Source: Flavobacterium endoglycinae (lineage in GTDB: Bacteria > Bacteroidota > Bacteroidia > Flavobacteriales > Flavobacteriaceae). Taken from it: a DNA stretch of 64,000 nt. The translations under genes were made by a program, and so were the position numbers. Below the pieces are notes generated by a model. The model was not told the origin of the DNA, ran no database searches, and saw only the letters and a program-made list of their open reading frames with translations. Location: assembly GCF_017352115.1 (NCBI RefSeq), contig NZ_CP071448.1:5133001-5197000 (forward strand), in the 5' to 3' direction. This document shows, in pieces, positions 9,431 to 18,697 of this stretch (positions are counted from its first letter, which is position 1; every line of letters starts with the position of its first letter).

Positions 9431-12400
9431 TTAAAAACCGCAGTTAAATTGTAAAGAGTAGGTACGCTGTGGAGGAAGGGTGTTGTAGTTGTTGTTTGAC
9501 AAATACTGAGGGTCGATTCCTAAATCGTTTTTAACCCATAACAATCCTAAATTCCTTGCTGCAAAATTAAAACTCAATGATTTTATAAAAGTTTTTTCCA
9601 ACCATTGGCTTGGCACATTATAACCTAATGAAACCTGCTGTAATCTAATGTTATCTGCTGGAAGTACATTAATGTCTGCCATTTGGTAACGGTTTAAACT
9701 ATTAAAGCTGATGTTTGCCAGACCAGGAACATTAGTATTGGCTTCGTCTCCGGCTTGTCTCCAACGATCTGCAACAAGGGCATCTTTTGCAACAGCACCG
9801 TATTGCACTCCTGTGTAAGAAGGGTAATTCTGTAAAACCGTATTTCTGAATACATGTCCTCCATAATAGGTGATCTGCACTCCCAATCTGAAGTTTTTAA
9901 ACGAGAAATCATTCATAAAACCTCCAGAATAAGGAGCAAATGTGGTTCCCATATATTTTAAATCGTCTTTATCTACTGCTGCAATTCCTTGACTTGAATT
10001 TACAATTGTACCGTCTTTTTTGCGTATGGTAGATTGTCCGTTGCTGTCTAATCCCGCCCAGTCGTAGGCATACACATATCCAATCTTTTTACCTTCTGTG
10101 GTTACACCAGACAGATATTGGTTGGTAGTGGTCGCTTTAAAACGAGAGTCGGTAACTTCATTGGTATTGTAACCAAGATTTACAGTACTGTTCCATTTAA
10201 AATCGCCATTAAAAATAGCTCCTGAAATGCTAAAGTCTACTCCATGTCCTTTTAAAGTTCCGGTGTTATAATTTACAAATGACCAGCCGTAAGTTGGGTT
10301 AAATGGCAGATTTACTAAAATATCATTTGTTTTTTTATAATATAAATCAACACTTCCTCGTAAACGATTGTTGAAAAAGCCATAATCTAAACCGTAATTT
10401 GTTGTTATGGTTGTTTCCCATCTAATCTCTGGATTTTCGGGAACACTGATAGATCCAATTGGCAATTGCGTATTAAAATCGACAGATCCAATGCTGATTA
10501 CAGGGCTTTGGCTTCCAAAACCACCAGCAGGAGAGATTGCCGCTTTACCATAAGTAGCTCTAAAAGCTAAAGTACTCAGCCAGCTAACATCTCTTAAGAA
10601 AAACTCTTTATTAACATCCCATTTTGCTCCTGCAGACCATAGCGGTACCGCTCTATTTTTTTTGGAAGCTCCTAATAGGTTGGTGTCATCAAAACGAATA
10701 CTTCCTGAAATATGGTAGCGGTTCATGAAATCATACGAGCCTAATCCATAGTACGATAAATAGCGGTTTCTTGATTTATTAATACTAGTATCTGAGCTTC
10801 CAATTATACTCTGCCATCCGTAAACGGTAGTGTAATAAACTGTTGGATTTACAGCTTGTCCCGAGTTAGTGTCCACGTTATAACCATAGTATCTTTGGCT
10901 GGAACCTTCTCTGCGTTCTTCTCTTATTTCTGTACCTGCTAAAAAGTGTAAGCTGTTATCTTCATTAAAATTCTTATTGATATTCATCTGAAAACGCATG
11001 CTCTGAGTATCGTTGTTGGTGTTAGTGTTATATAGATAAGATCCAAGCGGTATACCATACACTAATTTTCCAGCGGAGTTAACAGATGTCGCCTGATTGA
11101 TCATATTTCGGGTATAATAACTATCTAATTCACTCAAAGATTTGGTTTTATTTGTGATAGAAGTATACATTCCCGATGCTTCAAAATTTAACCAATTGGT
11201 AACTGTTGCGGTTAAACTGGCATTTAATCTTAAATTAGCTCCTTTTGTTATTACATTAGAATAATTCAGTTCATCTAAATAATTGTAAGACCATGGTAAA
11301 TATCCTTTTGCCTCAAATCCTTGTGAAACTTCTGGCCTAAAAAGAAAATAACGATCAATTCCATTTCCATTTTCATCGGCAATCATATCGTACGGACGCA
11401 AAGCTGTAGCCGATACATTTGATAAAGCTTCATTTGCAACAGTATTGGTTTGGTATGTTGTTGGAACATAATTGATTCCTGTATTCAGTTTTAAGAAACT
11501 TTTGAGCTGAAAAGAGTTGTTTAACGTGATGTTATACGATTTAGAATCATTTGCCTGCATTGCCGCATTATCTTTGTTATAACCTAAAGACAAATAGTAA
11601 GTGCTTTTTTCGGTTCCGCCATTTATAGATAAATCATATTGCGTGGTAAAGGAATTTCTAAGTAAGTATCGGTCTATTTGATTCAAATTATTATTTTGTG
11701 ATAACTGGTTTAGCAGAAGATCTCTTTGTGCCTCAGAAATTTCACCTCTTTTTTGTCTAAACATAATTTCCTGCGCCGCGCTTGGGTTAAGAGCCTGCCA
11801 GTTGGAAATATTATCAGCAGCGAAACCGCCATTTACAAGGTCTTTTTCGTAATCAATATATTGCGCCGAATTCATGACACGCAGTTTTCCCAAATCAATT
11901 TTTTCTCCTACAGTTGTTGTGGTGTTAAAATTTATAATTGGTTCGCCTTTTTTACCTTTTTTGGTGGTGATTACAATTACCCCGTTGGCAGCCGCAGATC
12001 CCCAGATCGAACTTGCAGCAGCATCTTTTAAAACCGAAATGCTTTCTACATCATCTGGATTAAGATAACTTAAAATAGAAGATCCCGGCACACCTCTTTT
12101 AGAAAAAGCAAAATCTTCTCTTGATTGCGGAAAACCATCGATTACGATTAGCGGCTGTCCAGTTCCTCCATAATTATTAGTTCCTCTCACGCTGATAGAA
12201 CCTGTTCTTGGATCTACATTTACACCGGCAATTTTTCCTTCCAGTCTTGATTGAATATCTACTGTAGGCACTTCTGCCAATTCTTTTGCGCTAATTATGC
12301 CAATAGATCCGGTTACTCTTTCTTTTGGAATTTCGGTATATCCGTTAGAAACAGAAATCTCTACGCTGTGAAGTTCCATTACGTCTGGAACAAGCACGGC

Positions 12401-12991
12401 ATCAATTATTCTCTTATTGTTTACAGGAATGGTTACGGTTTTAAAACCCAAAGAACTAAAAACGATAGTATCATTTGGAGCAACTCTCATGCGATAATCA
12501 CCTTCCTTTCGGGTAATGTCCCAGGTTTGTTTTCCTTTTAAGATAACATTTACGCCAATAAGCGGCGCCCCTTTTTTGTCGGTCACTTTCCCTGTTAATT
12601 CATATTCCAGCTGTTCGGGTCTTTTTTTAGCTCTCTTTACAATAACTTGTTTATCGATAATATCATACGTAAGATTATTGTTTTTGAAAGCATTGTTTAA
12701 AATTTCCTCTAAAGTTGCCTCTTTGTCCAATGTAATTGTAGTGGCAGAATTAAGTACATCATCATTATAGAAAAAGACATAATTCGCCTGTTTTTCTAAA
12801 GTAGAAAATACCTCCGTGAGCGGTGCGTTCTTGAAACGAACATGTATTTTATTTTGCCCTGAAGAAGGGTTCGCATATAAACTACACATACTTATCCAGA
12901 TAAATGCAGTAAGAGATCTCATAAGCAGCAGATATAGGTAATAGTGGTATCGTTCAGAAAATAATTTTTCTGAATTATGTTTTTTATTCAT
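9431..12991 (-). CDS. SusC/RagA TonB-linked outer-membrane receptor with STN signalling domain
   Basis: 1186 residues from the ATG at 12991. An in-frame ATG at 13066 would add 25 residues lacking any signal character, so I prefer the start MNKKHNSEKL. After the leader comes an STN domain (about residues 50-125, with KNAPLTEVFSTLEKQA). A carboxypeptidase-regulatory-like beta domain (about 130-205) follows, then the plug (VRGTNNYGGTGQPLIVIDG) and a large barrel ending in an aromatic-rich strand with Phe last. STN domains contact FecR-type anti-sigma factors, and fecR and fecI lie directly upstream. The receptor is thus likely both importer and sensor: substrate binding signals through FecR to the ECF sigma factor to raise its own expression. 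Partner: the SusD lipoprotein next door. Confidence 0.93.
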   Translation of the reverse strand: MNKKHNSEKLFSERYHYYLYLLLMRSLTAFIWISMCSLYANPSSGQNKIHVRFKNAPLTEVFSTLEKQANYVFFYNDDVLNSATTITLDKEATLEEILNNAFKNNNLTYDIIDKQVIVKRAKKRPEQLEYELTGKVTDKKGAPLIGVNVILKGKQTWDITRKEGDYRMRVAPNDTIVFSSLGFKTVTIPVNNKRIIDAVLVPDVMELHSVEISVSNGYTEIPKERVTGSIGIISAKELAEVPTVDIQSRLEGKIAGVNVDPRTGSISVRGTNNYGGTGQPLIVIDGFPQSREDFAFSKRGVPGSSILSYLNPDDVESISVLKDAAASSIWGSAAANGVIVITTKKGKKGEPIINFNTTTTVGEKIDLGKLRVMNSAQYIDYEKDLVNGGFAADNISNWQALNPSAAQEIMFRQKRGEISEAQRDLLLNQLSQNNNLNQIDRYLLRNSFTTQYDLSINGGTEKSTYYLSLGYNKDNAAMQANDSKSYNITLNNSFQLKSFLKLNTGINYVPTTYQTNTVANEALSNVSATALRPYDMIADENGNGIDRYFLFRPEVSQGFEAKGYLPWSYNYLDELNYSNVITKGANLRLNASLTATVTNWLNFEASGMYTSITNKTKSLSELDSYYTRNMINQATSVNSAGKLVYGIPLGSYLYNTNTNNDTQSMRFQMNINKNFNEDNSLHFLAGTEIREERREGSSQRYYGYNVDTNSGQAVNPTVYYTTVYGWQSIIGSSDTSINKSRNRYLSYYGLGSYDFMNRYHISGSIRFDDTNLLGASKKNRAVPLWSAGAKWDVNKEFFLRDVSWLSTLAFRATYGKAAISPAGGFGSQSPVISIGSVDFNTQLPIGSISVPENPEIRWETTITTNYGLDYGFFNNRLRGSVDLYYKKTNDILVNLPFNPTYGWSFVNYNTGTLKGHGVDFSISGAIFNGDFKWNSTVNLGYNTNEVTDSRFKATTTNQYLSGVTTEGKKIGYVYAYDWAGLDSNGQSTIRKKDGTIVNSSQGIAAVDKDDLKYMGTTFAPYSGGFMNDFSFKNFRLGVQITYYGGHVFRNTVLQNYPSYTGVQYGAVAKDALVADRWRQAGDEANTNVPGLANISFNSLNRYQMADINVLPADNIRLQQVSLGYNVPSQWLEKTFIKSLSFNFAARNLGLLWVKNDLGIDPQYLSNNNYNTLPPQRTYSLQFNCGF

Positions 12992-13047
12992 AATTTTGTT
13001 TTGGATTAAGATGCAGTCAATTAGGATTGGCCGCTGTTCTACAACTG

Positions 13048-13082
13048 CCAAAAGATGCGCCAACATCTTTTGGTTTTTTTTT
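13048..13082 (+). terminator. Strong plus-strand terminator in the fecR-susC gap
   Basis: CCAAAAGATG (13048-13057) pairs perfectly with CATCTTTTGG (13064-13073) around a 6-base loop and is followed by nine T on the plus strand. All genes around it are on the minus strand, so as a terminator it would act on antisense transcription coming from the susC side. On the minus strand the hairpin would lie in the susC leader without a T-run after it. Confidence 0.65.
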
Positions 13083-13163
13083 GGTTAGTTTATAAATAAG
13101 GTTGATATGTGTATCTCTGGTCTTATATCATAGGCTTTGGTGGTTTTAGAATTGATTTTTTAT

Positions 13164-14225
13164 TTATTTGATTGTAATAGTTCTTTGGTTGGCGTTAACA
13201 GTACAGCTGTTATTGGTAATACTGGATAATGTGCTTGCCAGCGAATTAAGGTTTTCATTTAAAGCTAATGATCCCGAATAATTAGCGTCAAGGTTTAAAT
13301 GGGCACTTTTTATAAATTCTATTTTATAATATTTTGAAAGTTTGTTTAAAATAGTTCCTAAAGATTGGCTTTTGAAGGTAAAATAACCATCTCTCCACGA
13401 CAATATTGAGGCAACATCTTTTCGTTCAACTTTGAGCTGTTTTGTATCTTTATCAATTGTAGCAATCATTCCAGGCGTTAAGTCTTGCTGAAGTTCCTGA
13501 TTGCTCATGAATCCTTTTTTATTGTAGGTAATTCGAACTTTTCCTTGCAATAATGCTGTTTGAATAGTTTGGTCTTCTGCATATGAACTCACATTGAAAA
13601 CCGTTCCCAAAACGCGTACATTACATTCTTTTGTTTTTACAAAAAATGGTTTTGCTTTGTTATGACTTACATCAAACGCTGCTTCACCGTTTAAATATAC
13701 TTCACGGATTGATCCATCAAATTGGGTTGGATAAATTAAGGATGAACCTGAATTGAGCCATACTGTTGTTCCATCGCTCAACACGATCTGTGTTCTTTTG
13801 CCGTACGGAACTCTAACGGTATTAAAAGAAGAACTAGTAGGGCTTGTATTAATGGTTTGTGTTCCAACAGTTAGTTTTGTGCCATTTTTTCCATAACTGA
13901 TAACAGAACTGTCCTGTACTGCTATAGTTTTCTGGTCTTGCAAAATAAGCGAGACATTATCTAAATTGCTATTTGAATCTATCGATGGCTGTGTTTCAGC
14001 AAAACGTTCCAAATCTGATTGTGGACTACTTTTAGAATCGGATGTATTGTAGAACACAAAAAATGTCACCAACAAAAGACAAGCTGCTGAGGAAAGTACT
14101 GTGAAAAGTTTTTTGTTTCTATTGCGGCGGACTTCTTTTCTTTGGAGTTCAATTAATCCATGATGAATCTTTTCCTTTGTGGATTTTTTTTCTTCATCTG
14201 ATAATTGTCTAAAATTAATTTGCAT
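13164..14225 (-). CDS. FecR family anti-sigma factor
   Basis: 353-residue single-pass inner-membrane regulator. A basic cytoplasmic segment of about 39 residues is followed by one membrane helix (about 40-59), then the periplasmic FecR domain (about 130-240, with VPYGKRTQIVLSDG and LNGEAAFDVSH). The C-terminal DUF4974-type domain (about 275-353) is thought to contact the STN domain of the receptor. In the Fec scheme it holds or activates the sigma factor according to receptor state. It lies 78 bases after the sigma gene and 172 bases before the STN-bearing susC, the standard order. Whether it acts as anti-sigma only or also as activator cannot be told from sequence. Confidence 0.93.
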   Translation of the reverse strand: MQINFRQLSDEEKKSTKEKIHHGLIELQRKEVRRNRNKKLFTVLSSAACLLLVTFFVFYNTSDSKSSPQSDLERFAETQPSIDSNSNLDNVSLILQDQKTIAVQDSSVISYGKNGTKLTVGTQTINTSPTSSSFNTVRVPYGKRTQIVLSDGTTVWLNSGSSLIYPTQFDGSIREVYLNGEAAFDVSHNKAKPFFVKTKECNVRVLGTVFNVSSYAEDQTIQTALLQGKVRITYNKKGFMSNQELQQDLTPGMIATIDKDTKQLKVERKDVASILSWRDGYFTFKSQSLGTILNKLSKYYKIEFIKSAHLNLDANYSGSLALNENLNSLASTLSSITNNSCTVNANQRTITIK

Positions 14226-14303
14226 CCTGATTATTTTTTTTGGGGTGTATATTTATATAGAGAACGTTTCTCTAAAAACATAGACAAAAAAAATAACCTT
14301 TTT

Positions 14304-14849
14304 TTAAAGTTTTTTTCGCAATTCTTTTAAACATCTGTAAATCAATGTTCTGCATGATTCGACAGATATATCTAAGATGTAAGCAATTTCTTCGTATGGT
14401 TTGTTTTCATTGAATCGGTAAAACAAAGCTTTGCGCTGTTTTTCGGTAAGGTCCTGCATTGCAAAAGCCAATTTTGAATTTAATTCTAAAATTTTTTCCT
14501 CTTCGATTAAGGTTTGTTCAAATGAAGTTTCTTCTAAAGCTTTCTGCTGATGGTCTTCATCATATATAAATAACTTTTCTCTGCTTTTGTTCTTACGCAA
14601 AATATTTCTCTGGGTAATTTTTAAAAGATAAGATTTTACATTTACAGGATCAGAAAGATTGTTTTTATAGCGGTAGAGATCTAAAAAAACATCATGTACA
14701 GCATCTTGAGCTTCTGATGCTTCATTTGTATATTGAAGTGCAAAAGTTAATAAAACATCAGCATAACTATCATACAGATTTTCAAAGGCGGTAATGTCAC
14801 CTTTTTTAATCTGCTGCCATAAAGAAATATCTGTGGTGGTATTTTCCAT
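14304..14849 (-). CDS. ECF sigma-70 factor, FecI-like
   Basis: 181 residues with sigma region 2 (about 25-90: QDAVHDVFLDLYRYK and the promoter-melting stretch) and region 4 (about 130-178: LTEKQRKALFYRF then the helix-turn-helix PYEEIAYILDISVESCRTLI). No other domain. It should direct RNA polymerase to the promoter of the adjacent susC operon when released by the FecR partner encoded next. A good -7 element lies 32 bases upstream, so it is the first gene of the locus. ECF type is clear; the inducing ligand is not. Confidence 0.93.
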   Translation of the reverse strand: MENTTTDISLWQQIKKGDITAFENLYDSYADVLLTFALQYTNEASEAQDAVHDVFLDLYRYKNNLSDPVNVKSYLLKITQRNILRKNKSREKLFIYDEDHQQKALEETSFEQTLIEEEKILELNSKLAFAMQDLTEKQRKALFYRFNENKPYEEIAYILDISVESCRTLIYRCLKELRKKL

Positions 14850-14880
14850 TAAAGGAATAGAATTGCTTGTGTTTTTATAG

Positions 14881-14888
14881 CAAATCTA
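14881..14888 (-). promoter_or_regulatory. Promoter -7 element for the ECF sigma gene
   Basis: Reading the minus strand gives TAGATTTG, a match to the Bacteroidota consensus TAnnTTTG, 32 bases before the sigma-factor start. I see no convincing -33 TTTG at the usual spacing. Confidence 0.45.
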
Positions 14889-15126
14889 TAACTTTTATCA
14901 GTTAATTGGATAATTTTTCAAATATTACGCATGATTTTGAAGATTTTGGTCAAAATAATGGCTATTATTTTGTTAAAATAAAAGAAAGCATCATTAGAAA
15001 TTAGTTAATACTTACACATGAGCCGTAAAAAGGTACTAATGCATGTAAAAATTAATTTCACTTTTGGGTAGTTACTATTCTATTTACAAGGTTTAGTTTC
15101 GAAATATACTTTTTCAAATAAACCGT

Positions 15127-16986
15127 TTACTTTTTCAAGGACAATTTTTCTTTTTGTAATAAAATACAAGCTCCTCCACCTGGCGCAAGTGTAACATCAA
15201 TAAAGTCATGGCTGGTCACTTCTTTGGAAATGGTTTCATGACTCACTTTGTTGCTTCTGAAATCGGCGTCTTTTCCATCTTGAATAATCATTGCTTTGTA
15301 AGTGCCTTTTCCTAATACTGTTAGAGGAATACGGAGCGAACGGCCATCTTCATTTGTGGCTGCGGCTATCAGCCAGTTTCCATCTACAGCCTGACGTGCC
15401 ATCACAATATACTGTCCAATTTCCCCGCTGATTGTTTTGCTTTCCTGCCAAGGTTGTTTTTGTGCACGTATAAAAGTTAATAATTCAGGGTATTTATTGT
15501 AGTTTTCAGGAATATCAGGAATAATGGTTGCGCCAGAAAAGGTTATAAGTGTGCGTGCCGCTTCTGCTGTAATGGTAGAAGGTACCGGCATTGGATTGTC
15601 GACTCTTCCTTTCTGTTCCATATCGAAGGTACCATTGTTCATATCAATAGGTCCCGCTACCATGTTGACAAAGACAGAGGTTACAAATGTTTTGGGCTCA
15701 AATACCCTGCGTGCATCGGATTGCGCCTGACAAAACTCTCGCGTAACTGCATTAGGCCAAGTTCTCATTTGTCCATAAGGGTGAACCGGATCATCATGAA
15801 AATCAACCATTAAATGGTTTTCCGCACAAAGTTTTGTGATAAGTTGTGTATGTATGTTTTTTTGCTCTGGCGTTCCCTGCATAAAACCATATTTTACACC
15901 GGCCGCTCCCCAGTCTCCATATTGTTTCAATGTTTTTTCTAAAGGATAATTTTTTCCTCCAACATCATTTAAATACAGCCAGACACCTACATTTTTTTGT
16001 TTTCCATACGCAATGATTTGATGTACCTGCTGTACTTTACCACCTTTTAAAGGATCGGACTCTTTGTTAAATTCTTCCCCATACCAGTTGGCGTCTAATA
16101 CTAACGATTTCATTTCATTTGCAGATGCCAGATCGATCATGCGTTTCCACGATTCTAGTGACATTTCATATTTAAAGCCATCAGCTTGCGCACCATCAAT
16201 ACGCCAGTCCCATACAGCTACACCGGGTTTTACCCATGAAAAATCTGCTCCTTTAGAGGGTTCGGGATTAAGTAATTCAATTAAATGAGAATCCGTTAAT
16301 TCTCCTGGACTCCTTCCATACATCACTACTCTCCATGCTTTAGCATTTTTAGAAGGCACGGAAAATAAAGTAGTTCCTTTTTGCGGCTGCAAAAGTAAAG
16401 GCTCACCGCTTTCGAGATCAGCTTCATGCACGGCCATATAACTATTTTCTGCTGCTTTGATAACCATAACAGGCTTTCGAATATCAGCTGCTTCATTTAA
16501 TTTTTCAGGACCTATATTATGTCTTTCCCCATTATAATACCAAGCTGAATAGTTGGCCGCAAAATTGAATTCTGTTAGTTCTTTTTCTGAAGCTAATCCT
16601 TCATATCTAAAAGCCATTCCATCATTGTATACTCTTACTTTAATTTGATAGAGTGTAAGATCTATTATAATTTGATTGTAATTATCGGGAACATTTTTTC
16701 TTTTACCCCAAATTGGTTTCCAAACACTTTTTACAGACGAACTGCTGACTTTATTCCAATGGATGGTATTTGCAGATTCGAGTCCAAGTTTGCTTTGTTT
16801 TATCAGTACCTGATTATCAGCCCTAAAATTATATTCTATGGTATTTGCGCTGGTTTGTTGAATTTGAACTTCAAGCTTTTTATCTGGAGAAGTGACTGTA
16901 ACCAGATGTTGTTTTGATTGTGCAGATAAAATAGCCGGCAATTGAACGGCTATTACAAATACGATTAATTTCGTTTTAAACTTCAT
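15127..16986 (-). CDS. Glycoside hydrolase family 97 enzyme
   Basis: 619 residues with a signal peptide ending LSAQ (about 1-23). The three GH97 parts are recognisable: N-terminal beta-sandwich (about 25-255), catalytic (beta/alpha)8 barrel (about 256-530, with VLDANWYGEEF near 297) and a C-terminal beta domain. GH97 includes inverting alpha-glucosidases (SusB) and retaining alpha-galactosidases. At the place where the retaining enzymes carry an Asp nucleophile (VKVDF type) this protein reads VKYGF (Gly367), as in the inverting type. Where SusB has a catalytic Glu (AHE), this one has FHD (Asp398). So the mechanism is probably inverting, but the active site is not typical and the substrate cannot be named. 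It stands alone: no SusCD is adjacent. Confidence 0.88.
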   Translation of the reverse strand: MKFKTKLIVFVIAVQLPAILSAQSKQHLVTVTSPDKKLEVQIQQTSANTIEYNFRADNQVLIKQSKLGLESANTIHWNKVSSSSVKSVWKPIWGKRKNVPDNYNQIIIDLTLYQIKVRVYNDGMAFRYEGLASEKELTEFNFAANYSAWYYNGERHNIGPEKLNEAADIRKPVMVIKAAENSYMAVHEADLESGEPLLLQPQKGTTLFSVPSKNAKAWRVVMYGRSPGELTDSHLIELLNPEPSKGADFSWVKPGVAVWDWRIDGAQADGFKYEMSLESWKRMIDLASANEMKSLVLDANWYGEEFNKESDPLKGGKVQQVHQIIAYGKQKNVGVWLYLNDVGGKNYPLEKTLKQYGDWGAAGVKYGFMQGTPEQKNIHTQLITKLCAENHLMVDFHDDPVHPYGQMRTWPNAVTREFCQAQSDARRVFEPKTFVTSVFVNMVAGPIDMNNGTFDMEQKGRVDNPMPVPSTITAEAARTLITFSGATIIPDIPENYNKYPELLTFIRAQKQPWQESKTISGEIGQYIVMARQAVDGNWLIAAATNEDGRSLRIPLTVLGKGTYKAMIIQDGKDADFRSNKVSHETISKEVTSHDFIDVTLAPGGGACILLQKEKLSLKK

Positions 16987-17158
16987 TTTTTAGTTTTTTA
17001 TGTCGGCAAATACTCAATCTAATTTCCAATAGTAGAATAAATAGGTTCTCTCATTTTCTGGAATTAACAAATCTAACAAATCTATGTAATAAATCATTAT
17101 GGGATTTACAGATCAGATAGGGACAACGAGGAACAACTGTTTTTTTATTCATAAAAAA

Positions 17159-17200
17159 ATAGAGCACAAGGTTTAAGAAGAAGTAAACCTTGTGCTCTAT
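17159..17200 (-). terminator. Very strong minus-strand terminator after the sorting-module gene
   Basis: A perfect 17-base stem (17159-17175 with 17184-17200; minus-strand stem ends CTTGTGCTCTAT) with an 8-base loop is followed on the minus strand by seven T. It lies about 170 bases downstream of the minus-strand gene that ends at 17372 and before GH97, which therefore must have its own promoter. Confidence 0.8.
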
Positions 17201-17371
17201 AGAAGTTTCATTTTATGGTTACATTCAGATATTTCCCAAATTATAAGCGGTACAAAATGAACTATAATTTGTTGGCATACAAAAATAAGTTTCCTGTTAG
17301 TTTAGTTTACTGTTTTAACACAGTAGAACAGAAACTTTAATCGGTATGCGTAATTTTTAGGATCATAAAAG
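17201..17371. other. Non-coding stretch with nothing recognised
   Basis: Together with 16987-17158 this forms a 385-base gap between GH97 and the sorting-module gene. Apart from the strong terminator at 17159-17200 I see no open frame, RNA gene or clear promoter here. Confidence 0.5.
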
Positions 17372-18208
17372 CTAGAATAGCACTTTCCTAGTCATTACAA
17401 GACCATTTTCTAAAGTGGTCTTAACCAATAGAATCTGGCTTCCTGAGTCAATGGAATTGATTTCGAGCTGCGGAGCTCCGATCTTTTGGCTGCTGAAAAG
17501 AATTTTTCCCGAAATATCATAAACAGCAACTTCCTGTAAAGGTGCACTTTCAGATTTTAGACTGATCACTTTATCTTTTGAAGTGACAAAAAGAGGCTGT
17601 AAATTATTTTTCACATCATCGTTCATTCCTAATTTGATATCTGGATCATAAAACAGTACAAAACGATCTTGAAAAACCCCTGCGAGAGTAGAGAAGGTAT
17701 AAGAACCCTTTTTCAGATTGTGCAGTTTTCCTGTTACTTTATCCTTTAGAAATATATCCCGTGTTTCTAAAATACCATCTGCATGGTCAATAGAAATGGT
17801 AAGGTTTCCTATTATGGATGATCGGTAGCCAAGCGGAACAATATCTGATGGATCAAAGGGCACGGCACGGCCTTGAATTACCAGCTTTCTATCTTCATTA
17901 ATACTGTAAAAATCGGCATATACATTACCGTCGATAGTAGGGGCATCATATTGATGGTCCCATCCATTGGTTGCTCCTGTAATATATCCTATGAGCAGCT
18001 GTTTAAATAGGCCTTCGGGATTGGTCAGATTAAGCCATACACGGTGTCTTTCCACTTCTAATGCACTTTTAAATTCGGGAGCTGGGTCTTTAAATTTTAA
18101 GAATGCGTTTTCCTTTAGTAAGGGCTTAGATAAAAATGGATTTGAGTTTAATGAAATAACATACTGAGCAGCTAAAAGCAGTATGAATGAAAAGAAAAGC
18201 TTTTTCAT
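17372..18208 (-). CDS. Stand-alone type IX secretion sorting module (type C)
   Basis: 278 residues: a signal peptide (about 1-19), a short linker, then at about 50-185 a beta-rich module with VWLNLTNPEGLFKQLLIGYI, GATNGWDHQYD, VYADFYSINEDRKLVIQGRA and YTFSTLAGVFQDRFVLFY. The end is a sorting domain of about 70 residues: VAVYDISGKILFSS, the terminal LENGLVMTRKVLF. I recognise this as the type C T9SS sorting region normally found at the C-terminus of much larger Flavobacterium surface proteins. Here no cargo precedes it: the module follows the signal peptide almost directly. It could be a remnant of a big adhesin after deletion, or a functional small secreted protein. The intact signal peptide, the open frame and its own strong terminator argue against simple decay. 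Confidence 0.8.
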   Translation of the reverse strand: MKKLFFSFILLLAAQYVISLNSNPFLSKPLLKENAFLKFKDPAPEFKSALEVERHRVWLNLTNPEGLFKQLLIGYITGATNGWDHQYDAPTIDGNVYADFYSINEDRKLVIQGRAVPFDPSDIVPLGYRSSIIGNLTISIDHADGILETRDIFLKDKVTGKLHNLKKGSYTFSTLAGVFQDRFVLFYDPDIKLGMNDDVKNNLQPLFVTSKDKVISLKSESAPLQEVAVYDISGKILFSSQKIGAPQLEINSIDSGSQILLVKTTLENGLVMTRKVLF

Positions 18209-18697
18209 AATTTGATAATTAAAATTTAAAAAATAGGCTGAGTGCCACTATTTGCTTCTCAAATTTTAGATAACAGATGTAGAAAACCGGAGACACTGTA
18301 AAGTGCCTCTGCAATAAATAAAAAATTAAAATTTATTAAAGTAGTTTTTTTCTATAGCTGCAATTTAAATATTGAGATTAATTCGAAAGACAGAAGAAAA
18401 AACATGATAATGGTTAGCTGCAGTCTAAACAAAACTTAAAAGTTGTAGTGCCCTTTTAAGCAGTATATCGGTGTTTTTTGCTTTTGGTCGATCAAATATT
18501 ACATTAAGGTATGAAATTTTACACGAAAAAAGAAAATTTAAATGTTAATTTAACACTATTGTTTAATTTTTTATTATTTGTCATAATTGTGTTAAAATTG
18601 AGAATTTGAACTTTAAAAAAATTTAATTAGAGTATTGTAATAAAAGGTAGCAGTTTTTACAGAAAAATGATTTCAATTTACAGAAAAGACTGTCTTT
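18209..18697. other. 489-base intergenic region, no gene seen
   Basis: A/T-rich stretch upstream of the sorting-module gene and downstream of the hybrid kinase (both minus strand). A small imperfect hairpin, GAGACACT with AGTGCCTC near 18291-18309, is the only structure noticed. It should hold the promoter of the sorting-module gene, but I find no clear -33/-7 pair. Confidence 0.4.

Noticed and set aside
12992..13066. Upstream start of the STN-type SusC gene at 13066
   Set aside because: The added 25 residues are not signal-like and cross toward the intergenic hairpin; the ATG at 12991 gives the usual leader for STN-bearing SusC proteins.
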